Shown here: positions 43,019 to 52,955 of the stretch, one piece after another
Layout: each line of letters opens with the position of its first letter
Position numbering within the stretch: the first letter of the stretch is position 1
Source of the DNA: Pedobacter sp.
GTDB taxonomy: Bacteria > Bacteroidota > Bacteroidia > Sphingobacteriales > Sphingobacteriaceae
Reading direction: 5' to 3'
Assembly (NCBI GenBank): GCA_014377665.1
Contig: JACMPF010000079.1
Location: 1-53,009 of the forward strand
Length of the DNA: 53,009 nucleotides
Position numbers and translations under genes: made by a program
Notes under the pieces: generated by a model
The model's input: the letters and a program-made list of their open reading frames with translations, nothing else
Told to the model about the DNA's origin: nothing
The model's database searches: none

Positions 43019-44971
43019 ATGATTAATCAGGATACCATAAACAAGATCATGGACACCGCCCGGATAGAGGAGGTTGTCGGTGATTTTGTAGCTTTAAAAA
43101 AGCGGGGTACCAGCCTAATTGGTAATTGTCCATTTCATAATGAGAAGACCCCGTCTTTCCACGTTTCGGTAACAAAGGGTATCTATAAGTGTTTTGGCTG
43201 TGGTAAAGGAGGCGACTCAGTCCATTTTGTTATGGATCATGAAAAATATTCCTACCCTGAAGCATTAAAATTCCTTGCCAACAAATACAATATCGAAGTT
43301 GAGGAGACTGTGCAGTCTCCCCAGAATATTGAATTGCAGAATGCGAGGGAAAGCTTATATATTGTTTCTGAATACGCAGCTAACTATTTCGCAAATGAAC
43401 TTCTTACAGGTGAAGAAGGCCGTGCCATAGGTCTTAGTTACTTTAAAGAACGTGGTTTCAGAGAAGACATTGTCAAGAAGTTTCAGTTGGGCTATTCACC
43501 TGATGTATGGGATGCATTGATTCAAAATGCAGTTGCGGCAGGCCATAAAGAAGAGTATCTTGAGAAGACTGGACTAGCGATAAGAAACGATAAAGGAAAG
43601 GTCTACGATCGTTTTAGAGGTCGGGTTATGTTTCCTATTCACAACTTCACTGGACGAGTTATTGGATTCGGTGGGAGGACTTTAAAAACGGATAAGAACG
43701 TTCCCAAGTATGTCAACTCTCCTGAGAGTGATATTTATCATAAATCGAGTGTATTGTATGGCCTCTTTCATGCAAAAAAGTCAATTAGGGATACCGACAA
43801 CTGCTATCTTGTTGAAGGATATGCCGACGTACTCGCTGTTCATCAGGCGGGAATTGAGAATGTAGTTGCCTCCTCCGGAACTTCGCTGACAGTTGAGCAG
43901 ATCAGAATGATTGGTCGCTTTACGGAGAATGTAACTATTCTTTATGATGGAGATGCAGCAGGGATTAAGGCTTCATTAAGAGGTTTGGACATGATTCTTG
44001 AAGAAGGCCTGAACGTCAAGGTAGTTTCATTTCCAGATGGACATGATCCTGATTCTTATATGCACCATATGGGTGCTACTGCCTTTAAAAGTTATATAGA
44101 GAATTCACGTAAGGACTTCATTCTTTATAAAGCTAATATACTATTAAAGGAAGCTGGCAACGACCCCATCAAAAGGGCTGGGATTATCAAGGATATCGTG
44201 GAAAGTATTTCAAAGATTCCAGACGATATTAAAGCTTCCATATTCATCCGGGAGTGTAGCAGTTTATTGCAGATTGAGGAGCGGATTTTACTATCTGAAC
44301 TCAATAAAATAAGGGCTGCCAAATTTAAGAAGGCCAACAATGCCTCGCAATCTTATAATCAGCCTTTAGACGGTCCGCCCGATAACCTCTTCGAAAATCC
44401 AGATCCCTCTGTAGTTGTTGTTGCAAACCAAGAATCTGCAAATGATGATTCTATTCAGGAGCAGGAAATTGTGAGGTTACTTCTAGCTTTTGGCCATGAG
44501 CTTGTCAACTGGGATAAAATCGACAATATGTATATTGGTTCATTTATCATGCAAAATCTATCTGACGTAACCTTTCAAGATGCCTTATGCAAACAAGTGA
44601 TTGATACGTACCGGGAGGAAATTGAGAATGGACACTTGCCCGTTGCAAATCAATTTATCAAAAGTGAAAAAAGAGAGATTGCTGATCTCGCCATTACGTT
44701 ATCTACCTCTCCATATATGTTGAGCGACAATTGGTATAACAAGCATAAGATTTACGTGAGGGATGAAACCGTGAATCTTAAGGCGACTATACTCGGTGGG
44801 ATTTACCATTTAAAAAAGCGTAAGGTAGACAGGATGTTGCTTCAGCTTTTGCAGGAGATTAAAACAGAAGAAGATCCTGTTAATCAAGAGATATTAATGC
44901 AACGTTATTCATTCATTAAAGGCGTTGAGAAAGAGATTTCCAAATTCTTGGGATCTGTAATACTGAAATAG
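43019..44971 (+). CDS. dnaG: DNA primase
   Basis: A 650-residue DnaG, which makes RNA primers for replication. The N-terminal CHC2 zinc finger has C37, H40, C58 and C61. The RNA polymerase core includes FPIHNFTGRVIGFGGRTL, and the Toprim centre shows VEGYADVLAVHQAG and LYDGDAAGIKA. A C-terminal helicase-interacting region covers about 480-650. Length is normal for the phylum. A sequence one mismatch from the -7 box (AATATTTG) lies about 12 bases before the start. Its stop codon (44969-44971) shares its last base with the GTG start of yraN, so the two are translationally coupled. Confidence 0.97.
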   Translation: MINQDTINKIMDTARIEEVVGDFVALKKRGTSLIGNCPFHNEKTPSFHVSVTKGIYKCFGCGKGGDSVHFVMDHEKYSYPEALKFLANKYNIEVEETVQSPQNIELQNARESLYIVSEYAANYFANELLTGEEGRAIGLSYFKERGFREDIVKKFQLGYSPDVWDALIQNAVAAGHKEEYLEKTGLAIRNDKGKVYDRFRGRVMFPIHNFTGRVIGFGGRTLKTDKNVPKYVNSPESDIYHKSSVLYGLFHAKKSIRDTDNCYLVEGYADVLAVHQAGIENVVASSGTSLTVEQIRMIGRFTENVTILYDGDAAGIKASLRGLDMILEEGLNVKVVSFPDGHDPDSYMHHMGATAFKSYIENSRKDFILYKANILLKEAGNDPIKRAGIIKDIVESISKIPDDIKASIFIRECSSLLQIEERILLSELNKIRAAKFKKANNASQSYNQPLDGPPDNLFENPDPSVVVVANQESANDDSIQEQEIVRLLLAFGHELVNWDKIDNMYIGSFIMQNLSDVTFQDALCKQVIDTYREEIENGHLPVANQFIKSEKREIADLAITLSTSPYMLSDNWYNKHKIYVRDETVNLKATILGGIYHLKKRKVDRMLLQLLQEIKTEEDPVNQEILMQRYSFIKGVEKEISKFLGSVILK

Positions 44972-45333
44972 TGGCAAGTCACAATGACCTTGGAAAAAGG
45001 GGGGAAGAAATAGCTAAAGAATATCTTGAGAATAAGGGTTATCAGATTTTAAAGATGAACTGGCGTCACAAACGAGCAGAGATAGATTTAATTGCAAAGC
45101 AGGAAGGTACTTTAGTTTTTATTGAAGTTAAAACTAGAAGTTCAACCAATTTTGGTCAGCCTGAAGAGTTTGTGGATTGGAAGAAGGAAAAGCAGTTTGA
45201 GTTTGCTTCCCTTTTTTTTATTGAACAGAGTAACCATGAAGGCGAAATTCGTTTTGATATTATAGCAATCACTTTTGAGAATAGGAACAGTTATATTGTA
45301 AATCATATAGAAGATGCATTTTGGCCAAGTTAG
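44971..45333 (+). CDS. yraN: YraN/UPF0102 family endonuclease-like protein, GTG start
   Basis: A 120-residue protein of the YraN (UPF0102) family, which has a Holliday-junction-resolvase-like PD-(D/E)xK nuclease fold. Catalytic-site residues are visible as E37-x-D39 in RAEIDLIA and E52-x-K54 in IEVKTR; the family opening GKRGEEIAKEYL is at 8-19. The GTG start uses the last base of the dnaG stop codon, which fits replication or recombination-related co-expression. The biological role of YraN is not firmly established. A hairpin about 130 bases downstream (45466-45494) may terminate the unit. Confidence 0.9.
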   Translation: MASHNDLGKRGEEIAKEYLENKGYQILKMNWRHKRAEIDLIAKQEGTLVFIEVKTRSSTNFGQPEEFVDWKKEKQFEFASLFFIEQSNHEGEIRFDIIAITFENRNSYIVNHIEDAFWPS

Positions 45334-45465
45334 ACTCTATTTCCTAAATAATGATACCTATGAAGAAGAGCGTTCAATAATAATATTTAAATGGAATTGC
45401 CTGGGATAAGAAGAATAACCGGCTATTTGTGACTGGCAAAAAGTGGCCTAAATTATTTGAAATTA

Positions 45466-45494
45466 CGTTAGTTCCTCAATAGGAAGAACTAACG
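45466..45494. terminator. bidirectional hairpin between yraN and a convergent gene
   Basis: CGTTAG (45466-45471) pairs with CTAACG (45489-45494), and inside it TTCCT pairs with AGGAA around a CAAT loop. The alternative outer pairing CGTTAGTTC/GAACTAACG is 9 bases long. It sits 13 bases after the stop of the DUF4251 gene on the minus strand and 130 bases after yraN. T-tracts are weak on both sides. Confidence 0.5.
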
Positions 45495-45507
45495 CTAAAG
45501 AAAAATT

Positions 45508-46044
45508 TTAGTTTGATGCTAACTTGGCAGGGTCGCTAATAAAACCACTGTAGCTAATAGTTTGTCTGTTGTTACTGATCACACTTAAAGAAGCGTAACC
45601 TTTTTCACTGATATGCAAAGTCATTGATTGTACATCTCCTTTTGTTTCGGCAGGCTTAATGGTAACAACGTAATTCCCCTTTTTCTTTTTGTCTGCTTTG
45701 TAGCTGAACTCTTTTGTATTAAATTTTATGCCGGCCTCATTTGAGGTTTTTGGTGCGTTATATGACCTACCATAGTATGGAAGATAGGCTTCAACATTAT
45801 CATTGGATACATTAAGTTGATAAACATCACTCCGTAGTGGAACTGAGGCTCCCGCCATTGCACCAGGTATTTTGCTAAAAATAGCACTTATTTCTACCGA
45901 ATTCATTGGCTGGGCACTTGTTGCATTAAAAATGAAATTCTTACCCTCTACCAATCTGATCGTGGTGGCTTTATCAGTTTGAGCTGATACCTGAACTGCC
46001 GTGAAAAGCCCGGCAATTAATAACATGTTTTTTAGCGTTTTCAT
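45508..46044 (-). CDS. DUF4251 domain protein, exported
   Basis: A 178-residue exported protein with a signal peptide (about 1-21, ending VQVSAQ) and a DUF4251-type beta domain: FIFNATSAQPMNSVEIS (about 37-53), YLPYYGRSYNAP (about 88-99), GIKFNTKEFSYKAD, and a C-terminal VISNNRQTISYSGFI. DUF4251 proteins occur widely in Bacteroidota and have no established function; the fold recalls lipid- or ligand-binding beta proteins. It stands alone between two hairpins, so it is likely monocistronic. Confidence 0.82.
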   Translation of the reverse strand: MKTLKNMLLIAGLFTAVQVSAQTDKATTIRLVEGKNFIFNATSAQPMNSVEISAIFSKIPGAMAGASVPLRSDVYQLNVSNDNVEAYLPYYGRSYNAPKTSNEAGIKFNTKEFSYKADKKKKGNYVVTIKPAETKGDVQSMTLHISEKGYASLSVISNNRQTISYSGFISDPAKLASN

Positions 46045-46079
46045 AATACGTGGTTGTTTATGTGAATATACAGAATTTC

Positions 46080-46115
46080 TTTGACTTCTAATAAGAGAAC
46101 AAATTAGAAGTCAAA
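46080..46115 (-). terminator. 13-bp stem hairpin after pgi
   Basis: TTTGACTTCTAAT (46080-46092) pairs perfectly with ATTAGAAGTCAAA (46103-46115) around a 10-base loop. On the minus strand it lies 38 bases after the pgi stop and before the DUF4251 gene. The T-tract is poor, but the stem is strong, so it probably ends or protects the pgi mRNA. Confidence 0.6.
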
Positions 46116-46153
46116 AGGTTATGTTGCTAGGAAAGAAATTCAGAAGACCAATA

Positions 46154-47830
<1,677 letters not shown>

Positions 47831-47879
47831 TTATTTTATTTGCTAAAATTGAATTATGATATTATCTCCCGACGAAATC

Positions 47880-47918
47880 ATCGGTCGATAATACTATATT
47901 TAAAAGAAAAAGACCGAT
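47880..47918 (+). promoter_or_regulatory. inverted repeat in the leader of the secreted M20 peptidase gene
   Basis: ATCGGTC (47880-47886) is repeated inverted as GACCGAT (47912-47918), two bases before the start codon at 47921. In RNA the stem would close off the initiation region. CCGA a little upstream (around 47871) could pair with TCGG instead, so two folds are possible. This is suggestive only. Confidence 0.3.
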
Positions 47919-47920
47919 CC

Positions 47921-49225
47921 ATGAAAAAACTTTACTTTATACTGTTTGTGCTCAGTTCATTTAATGCCTTAGCGCAAAAGAATGTTTTAAGAACAGCGAT
48001 CTCAAGCAAAGCTTTAAGCATTGAGCAAAAGGTAATTGCATGGCGAAGGGATTTGCATGAACATCCTGAATTAGGAAATAATGAAACCAGAACTGCAGGC
48101 ATCATCGCGAAGCACCTTCAGTCATTAGGTATTGAAGTGAAAACAGGTGTCGCCAAGACAGGAGTGGTAGGGATATTGAAGGGCGGAAAGCCTGGTCCGG
48201 TTGTCGCACTAAGAGCTGATATGGATGGCCTGCCAGTTACAGAACGGGTGGACTTGCCTTTTGCATCGAAAGTCAAAACTACTTATAATGGTCAGGAAGT
48301 TGGGGTAATGCATGCTTGTGGGCATGATACACACGTAGCCATTTTGATGGGAGTAGCTGAAGTGTTGGCTTCCATGAAAAAAGACATTCCGGGTACTGTC
48401 AAGTTTATTTTTCAGCCCGCAGAAGAAGGCGCACCTGTTGGGGAGGAAGGTGGTGCCGAGTTGATGGTAAAGGAAGGAGTATTACAGAATCCGAATGTTG
48501 ATGCAGTGTTCGGATTGCATATTAATTCGCAAACTCCGGTGGGCGATATAACTTATCGTCCCGGGGGAACAATGGCAGCAGTTAACGACATGAAAATTAT
48601 TGTTACTGGCAGACAAGCGCATGGTGCTTATCCATGGAGTAGTATTGACCCAATTGTCATCTCCTCTCAAATTGTAAATAACCTGCAGACAATCGTTAGC
48701 AGGAATCTGAATGTTACTGAAAATCCTGGTGTGGTGACCATCGGGTCTATTAACGGAGGTATAAGGTCTAACATCATACCCGAGAAGGTAGAAATGTTGG
48801 GAACCATCCGGAACTTTAGCAAAGAAGACGAGGCGATGTTTATCGAACGCGTTAAGACCATTGCAACCAAAACTGCCGAAGCTGGCGGAGGTAAAGCAGA
48901 GGTCATCATCCCTTACAGCGCACATTATCCGGTAACGTTCAATGATGTATCGCTCACAGAAAAGATGTTGCCGAGTTTACAGGCGAGTGCTGGGAGGGAG
49001 CATGTAAAACTAAAGCCACCTGTTACAGGAGCTGAAGACTTCTCTTTTTATCAGGAGAAGGTTCCCGGCTTATTCATCTTCCTAGGAGGGATGCCCAAAA
49101 ATGGGGATCCTGTTAAGGCACCTTCACACCATACGCCAGATTTCTTTATTGACGAGAGTGGCTTTACGCTTGGTGTAAACGCCCTTTGTAATCTGGCTAT
49201 CGATTTTATGGTAATGAAGAAGTAA
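47921..49225 (+). CDS. M20 family amidohydrolase, secreted
   Basis: A 434-residue M20D-type amidohydrolase related to the cytoplasmic one at 40095. The ATG at 47921 gives a signal peptide (MKKLYFILFVLSSFNALAQ); the frame is open further upstream, but that part overlaps pgi on the other strand and lacks a signal. Metal and catalytic residues are D100 (ALRADMDGLP), HACGHD with C133 and H135, and E168-E169 in FQPAEEG. A final His lies in SHHTPDFF. In the periplasm it could cleave acylated amino acids or small peptides for uptake. An inverted repeat sits directly before its start. Confidence 0.92.
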   Translation: MKKLYFILFVLSSFNALAQKNVLRTAISSKALSIEQKVIAWRRDLHEHPELGNNETRTAGIIAKHLQSLGIEVKTGVAKTGVVGILKGGKPGPVVALRADMDGLPVTERVDLPFASKVKTTYNGQEVGVMHACGHDTHVAILMGVAEVLASMKKDIPGTVKFIFQPAEEGAPVGEEGGAELMVKEGVLQNPNVDAVFGLHINSQTPVGDITYRPGGTMAAVNDMKIIVTGRQAHGAYPWSSIDPIVISSQIVNNLQTIVSRNLNVTENPGVVTIGSINGGIRSNIIPEKVEMLGTIRNFSKEDEAMFIERVKTIATKTAEAGGGKAEVIIPYSAHYPVTFNDVSLTEKMLPSLQASAGREHVKLKPPVTGAEDFSFYQEKVPGLFIFLGGMPKNGDPVKAPSHHTPDFFIDESGFTLGVNALCNLAIDFMVMKK

Positions 49226-49268
49226 CACATGCCATTTCTTTCTATCGGATATAATTAACAATTTTAGG

Positions 49269-49276
49269 TAAGTTTG
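49269..49276 (+). promoter_or_regulatory. -7 promoter element for prfB, predicts a leaderless mRNA
   Basis: TAAGTTTG matches TAnnTTTG exactly and ends 5 bases before the prfB ATG at 49282. No clear -33 TTG is seen. Transcription would start at about the initiation codon. The bases that follow (CGATT, then ATG) are the same as at 52168-52175. Confidence 0.45.
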
Positions 49277-49281
49277 CGATT

Positions 49282-50356
49282 ATGACAAAAGAACAAATTC
49301 AGGATTTAAGGGACAGAATAACGTCGCTGAGGAGGCATCTTTGACGTCGAAACGCGTTTAGAAGACATATATGTTGAGCAGCAAATGACACTGCAGCCCA
49401 ACTTTTGGGACGATCCCAAGAAAGCAGAACAACACATCGCGCAGATCAATTCTAAGAAAGTGTGGACTGATGCCTGGCAGGAAGCCAATGGGTTACTGGA
49501 AGATACACAAGTGCTATTTGACTTTTTCCAGGGAGGTGATGCCTCCACGGAAGAGATGCAAGAGCAGTTTGACCTTTGTAAGGAAGCTGTAGAGACTCTG
49601 GAGCTTAAAAACATGCTAAAAAACAAAGAGGACCAATTGCCCGCTGTAATGCAGATTACCGCAGGGGCTGGGGGTACAGAAAGTTGCGATTGGGCTTATA
49701 TGCTCATGCGGATGTACATGATGTGGGGTGAAAAGAACGGTTACAAAATTACAGAGCAAGATTCCCAGGAAGGGGAAGTTGCCGGTGTTAAATCTGTAAC
49801 GATCCAGTTTGTAGGCGCATTCGCTTACGGGTATTTGAAGGGGGAGAACGGCGTACACCGTTTGGTGAGGATATCACCATTTGACTCTAACGCCCGCAGG
49901 CATACCTCTTTTGCATCAGTATACGTTTACCCGCTTGTTGACGATACCATCGAAATAGAAGTTAAAGATTCGGAGATTGAATTTGAGACTTTCCGTTCAG
50001 GTGGTGCAGGTGGTCAAAATGTGAATAAGGTGGAGACCGCAGTTCGTTTATATCACAAGCCGTCAGGTATTGTGATTAAAAACCAGGAATCCCGTTCACA
50101 ATTGCAGAATAAGGAAAATGCAATTCGGCTACTAAAATCCCAATTGTATGAGGCGGAAATGCGTAAGCGTATGGAAGCATCTGCACTGGTGGAGGGAAAT
50201 AAGAAGAAGATTGAATGGGGATCACAAATCAGGAGTTACGTGCTAGATGATAGAAGGGTAAAAGACCACCGAACTAACTTCCAAACATCTAACCCACAAG
50301 CTGTTCTTGATGGTGATATCAATGATTTTTTAAAAGCATACTTAATGGAATTCTAA
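49282..50356 (+). CDS. prfB: peptide chain release factor 2, made by programmed +1 frameshift
   Basis: RF2 of 357 residues, read as 49282-49341 joined to 49343-50356. It ends translation at UGA and UAA codons. The first 20 codons end at CTT followed by an in-frame TGA (49342-49344); skipping one base continues the protein ([14 protein letters not shown]). An AGGAGG lies just upstream of the slip site. The RF2-specific stop-codon-reading motif S-P-F is at 198-200, and the catalytic G-G-Q at 243-245 in [11 protein letters not shown]. Low RF2 allows frameshifting instead of termination, so the gene is autoregulated. An esterase gene follows after 2 bases. Confidence 0.97.
49330..49345 (+). promoter_or_regulatory. 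programmed +1 frameshift site of prfB
   Basis: The site reads AGGAGGCATCTTTGAC. AGGAGG is Shine-Dalgarno-like, 3 bases before CTT, and pushes the ribosome forward so that CTT-TGA-C is read as CTT then GAC. This is the classical RF2 autoregulation cassette, slightly different from the common AGGGGGTATCTTTGAC. Confidence 0.95.
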
Positions 50357-50358
50357 AT

Positions 50359-51273
50359 ATGAAACACTACATCGCATTGTTTATGGTAATTTGTTTGTTC
50401 AACACGGTTAAAGGACAAGAAGTTATAAAACTTTATAAAGGCATTATCCCTGGCTCTAAGCCAGCGCCGTCTGATTATAAGGAAGAATCGCCGCTAGGTG
50501 AAGATAAGATTACCCGAACATCGAAAGTAAGCGAACCTACCATGATTGTCTACCAACCTGAGAAGGGTAAAGCTACTGGAGCCGCTGTAATTATTTGCCC
50601 GGGTGGTGGCTATGGAATTCTAGCTATCGATCACGAGGGTTTTAATATCGCAAAGCGTTTCAATGACTACGGAGTTACAGCTTTTGTGTTAAAATATAGA
50701 TTGCCAAGTGATGCCATAATGGTCGACAAATCCTTTGGGCCTTTGATGGATGCAGAACAAGCGATGTATCTGGTAAGAAAGGATGCTGCAAAATGGGGCG
50801 TTGATCCTAAGAAGATTGGTATCATGGGCTTTTCCGCAGGTGGGCACCTTGCCTCTACGCTAACTGTGCATTACAACGATGTTAAAATAGAGAATAAGGA
50901 GAAAATTAGTCTTCGTCCTGACTTCTCTATTTTGGCATATCCTGTGATTACTTTCGGTAAATATACCCATGGAGGCTCAATGGCTAACCTAATAGGCCCT
51001 AACCCTACAGATGCACAGAAAGAATATTTCTCTAATGAAAAACATGTTACAGCAGATACGCCTCCTACATTTTTAGTGCATGCAAATGATGATGGTGCAG
51101 TTCCTGTTCAGAACAGTATGGATTTCAATGCGGCATTAGTAGAACACAAGGTTAAAGGGGAGATGCACATTTACCAGGCTGGTGGACATGGTTTTGGATT
51201 GAATAACAAGACCACAACAGACGATTGGTTTGAACGACTTCATAATTGGATGAAATCTAACAAATTTTTATAG
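50359..51273 (+). CDS. exported alpha/beta hydrolase (acetyl esterase/xylanase type)
   Basis: A 304-residue exported esterase. A signal peptide covers about 1-19. The oxyanion region is VIICPGGGYGILA (78-90), the nucleophile elbow is GFSAGG with S159, the acid is D244 or D245 in HANDDGAVPV, and the His is H277 in GGHGFG. This is the BD-FAE/acetyl-xylan-esterase-like branch (DUF1749/dienelactone-like relatives are less similar). It may remove acetyl groups from plant polysaccharides, which fits the GH16, GH105 and GH78-type enzymes elsewhere in the window. It starts 2 bases after prfB, probably on the same mRNA. Its end overlaps the convergent gene by 6 bases. Confidence 0.88.
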   Translation: MKHYIALFMVICLFNTVKGQEVIKLYKGIIPGSKPAPSDYKEESPLGEDKITRTSKVSEPTMIVYQPEKGKATGAAVIICPGGGYGILAIDHEGFNIAKRFNDYGVTAFVLKYRLPSDAIMVDKSFGPLMDAEQAMYLVRKDAAKWGVDPKKIGIMGFSAGGHLASTLTVHYNDVKIENKEKISLRPDFSILAYPVITFGKYTHGGSMANLIGPNPTDAQKEYFSNEKHVTADTPPTFLVHANDDGAVPVQNSMDFNAALVEHKVKGEMHIYQAGGHGFGLNNKTTTDDWFERLHNWMKSNKFL

Positions 51274-52137
51274 GTCGGGGTTTACCAAAATTTCCTGAAG
51301 CTTTTTCAGTTCATCTACCTTTTCTTTAGCTCCTGCATTTTCATACGCGGAAATCAGGTTTCTAATTACACGTCTTATGATTTCTACGTTGCTGCAGGGC
51401 GCATAAAATCCTGGCTGGGAGTCAAGATTAAGCTGACGAAGGAACTGGTCTACATCATGCTTTCCAAAGATTGCACCCTTATTAAATGCGTTGATATAAA
51501 ATAGCACACCAAATTCATGCTCTTCTCGTTTGCTCTCATCGATGTATCCAAGAATGAAATGCTGTGGTAAGTTAACGCCATATACCGGGATGTCAAGCTT
51601 TTGTGCCAGCGTAGAATAGATGATAGCCAGGGAAATTTGATTTCCTTTTTTGCTTTCCATCACTTGGCTGATAAATGAGTTTTGCGGGTCCAAATGATTC
51701 TTAGTATTCCCTCCAAAGCCATATACATTGTAGAAGATGTGATTAATGAGTTTTATTTTCTCAATAGAACTCATCTCATATTGCAAACCCAGCCATATCT
51801 CACGTTTGATCTCCTCCATTTGCAGGATAATCTTTTCTTCATTTAGATCGGGGTATTGGTAACGGTTGATCACTAAAGCCCCTTGAAGCAAATCAAAAGC
51901 TCCACTTTGGTACCAAAGGTTCAAATCTTCTTTTACGCTATTGAATTGAATCTTATGAACAATATTTTCAATTCTTTGTTGTAGCAATGCATCTAACGAA
52001 TGTTCCCATGTGTTTTCTAAAAAGTCAACAACCTCATTACCGTATTCTAATAGCTTCTCTTCCACATGCTGGAAAACTTCCTGATCAGGATCATCAAGAA
52101 GTTTCACTAGCGCATTTATTTCTTTAACGTTTTCCAT
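51268..52137 (-). CDS. SirB1/transglutaminase-like family protein
   Basis: A 289-residue protein of the SirB1/YchA type (transglutaminase-like core 2). An N-terminal helical region (about 1-70, including LLDDPDQEVFQHVEEKLLEYG) is followed by the family core with KGNQISLAIIYSTLAQKLDIP and GVNLPQHFILGYID (about 160-195). In related proteins this core lacks the full transglutaminase triad and enzymatic function is unproven. There is no signal peptide. The gene is divergent from the methyltransferase gene, with only 35 bases between the starts, and its 3' end overlaps the esterase gene on the other strand by 6 bases. Confidence 0.82.
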   Translation of the reverse strand: MENVKEINALVKLLDDPDQEVFQHVEEKLLEYGNEVVDFLENTWEHSLDALLQQRIENIVHKIQFNSVKEDLNLWYQSGAFDLLQGALVINRYQYPDLNEEKIILQMEEIKREIWLGLQYEMSSIEKIKLINHIFYNVYGFGGNTKNHLDPQNSFISQVMESKKGNQISLAIIYSTLAQKLDIPVYGVNLPQHFILGYIDESKREEHEFGVLFYINAFNKGAIFGKHDVDQFLRQLNLDSQPGFYAPCSNVEIIRRVIRNLISAYENAGAKEKVDELKKLQEILVNPDL

Positions 52138-52159
52138 TAAACATCCAATTATGAATCCC

Positions 52160-52167
52160 TATTTTTG
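52160..52167 (+). promoter_or_regulatory. -7 promoter element for the last methyltransferase, predicts a leaderless mRNA
   Basis: TATTTTTG matches TAnnTTTG exactly and ends 5 bases before the ATG at 52173. The following CGATT-ATG is identical to the prfB arrangement. The -33 element is not clear. Confidence 0.45.
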
Positions 52168-52172
52168 CGATT

Positions 52173-52955
52173 ATGGTTTTTAGTTTCATTAGCGATTACA
52201 TTAAGCATCGCCTCAGTTCAAAAAGTAGGCATGGAACTCACTCTCCGTTCGTTTATAAGTTGACTGATGAGGTAATTTACGATTTTAAGTCTAAAGATGA
52301 CTATAAAAGTATTGAGGCTCAACGAAAAAAACTTTTGAATGACGATTCCATAGTCAAAGTCACCGACTTAGGGGCGGGATCGCATCTAAATAAAAATAAT
52401 AAGAAGAAGGTTCGTCAGATTGCTAAGAATGCCTTAAAGAGTCCGTCGCTTGCTCAATTGATTTATCGACTAGCGAAAAATAATGATCCTAAGAGCATTA
52501 TTGAATTAGGTACATGCTTAGGGATTACAACCGCATATTTATCCAAGGCATGTCCTGATGCAGATATAATCACTATTGAAGGTTGTCCGGAGACCGCAAA
52601 AGTTGCCTATAACAACTTCCGACAGTTAGATTTGGAAAATGTAGAATTGCAGGTTGGAAATTTTGATTTGCTACTGCCTGAAATTATTGCGGAACAACCT
52701 CAACTTGATTTCGTCTATGTAGACGGTAACCACCGTAAAGATGCAACTCTTAACTATTTTAACTGGTGCTTACCCAAGGTTCATGAGGGCTCGTTGTTGA
52801 TTTTTGATGATATCTATTGGAGTGAGGGGATGAAGGAGGCCTGGGAGGAGATTAAAGCCAACCCCCAGGTTAGCGTTACTGTTGATTTGTTTTGGATAGG
52901 CCTGGTATTTTTTAGAAAAGGCCAGGTCAAAGAGCACTTTAAAATAAAATACTAG
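52173..52955 (+). CDS. class I SAM-dependent methyltransferase
   Basis: A 260-residue methyltransferase of the Methyltransf_24/O-methyltransferase-like type. SAM-binding motif I is SIIELGTCLGITTAYLSKA (about 109-127), with the acidic motif ITIEGCPETA (about 134-143), then FVYVDGNHRKDATLNYF (about 184-200) and FDDIYWSEGMKEAW (about 212-225). Residues 15-27 hold a typical SRHGTHSPFVYKL stretch seen in related Bacteroidota proteins. The substrate is unknown and the context gives no hint. The last 54 bases of the window after its stop hold nothing recognisable. Confidence 0.88.
   Translation: MVFSFISDYIKHRLSSKSRHGTHSPFVYKLTDEVIYDFKSKDDYKSIEAQRKKLLNDDSIVKVTDLGAGSHLNKNNKKKVRQIAKNALKSPSLAQLIYRLAKNNDPKSIIELGTCLGITTAYLSKACPDADIITIEGCPETAKVAYNNFRQLDLENVELQVGNFDLLLPEIIAEQPQLDFVYVDGNHRKDATLNYFNWCLPKVHEGSLLIFDDIYWSEGMKEAWEEIKANPQVSVTVDLFWIGLVFFRKGQVKEHFKIKY

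Noticed and set aside
49282-49344. An early in-frame stop in prfB that would make it look like a pseudogene
   Set aside because: The CTT-TGA-C site with AGGAGG is the known RF2 programmed frameshift, and the second frame continues at once with RF2 sequence.
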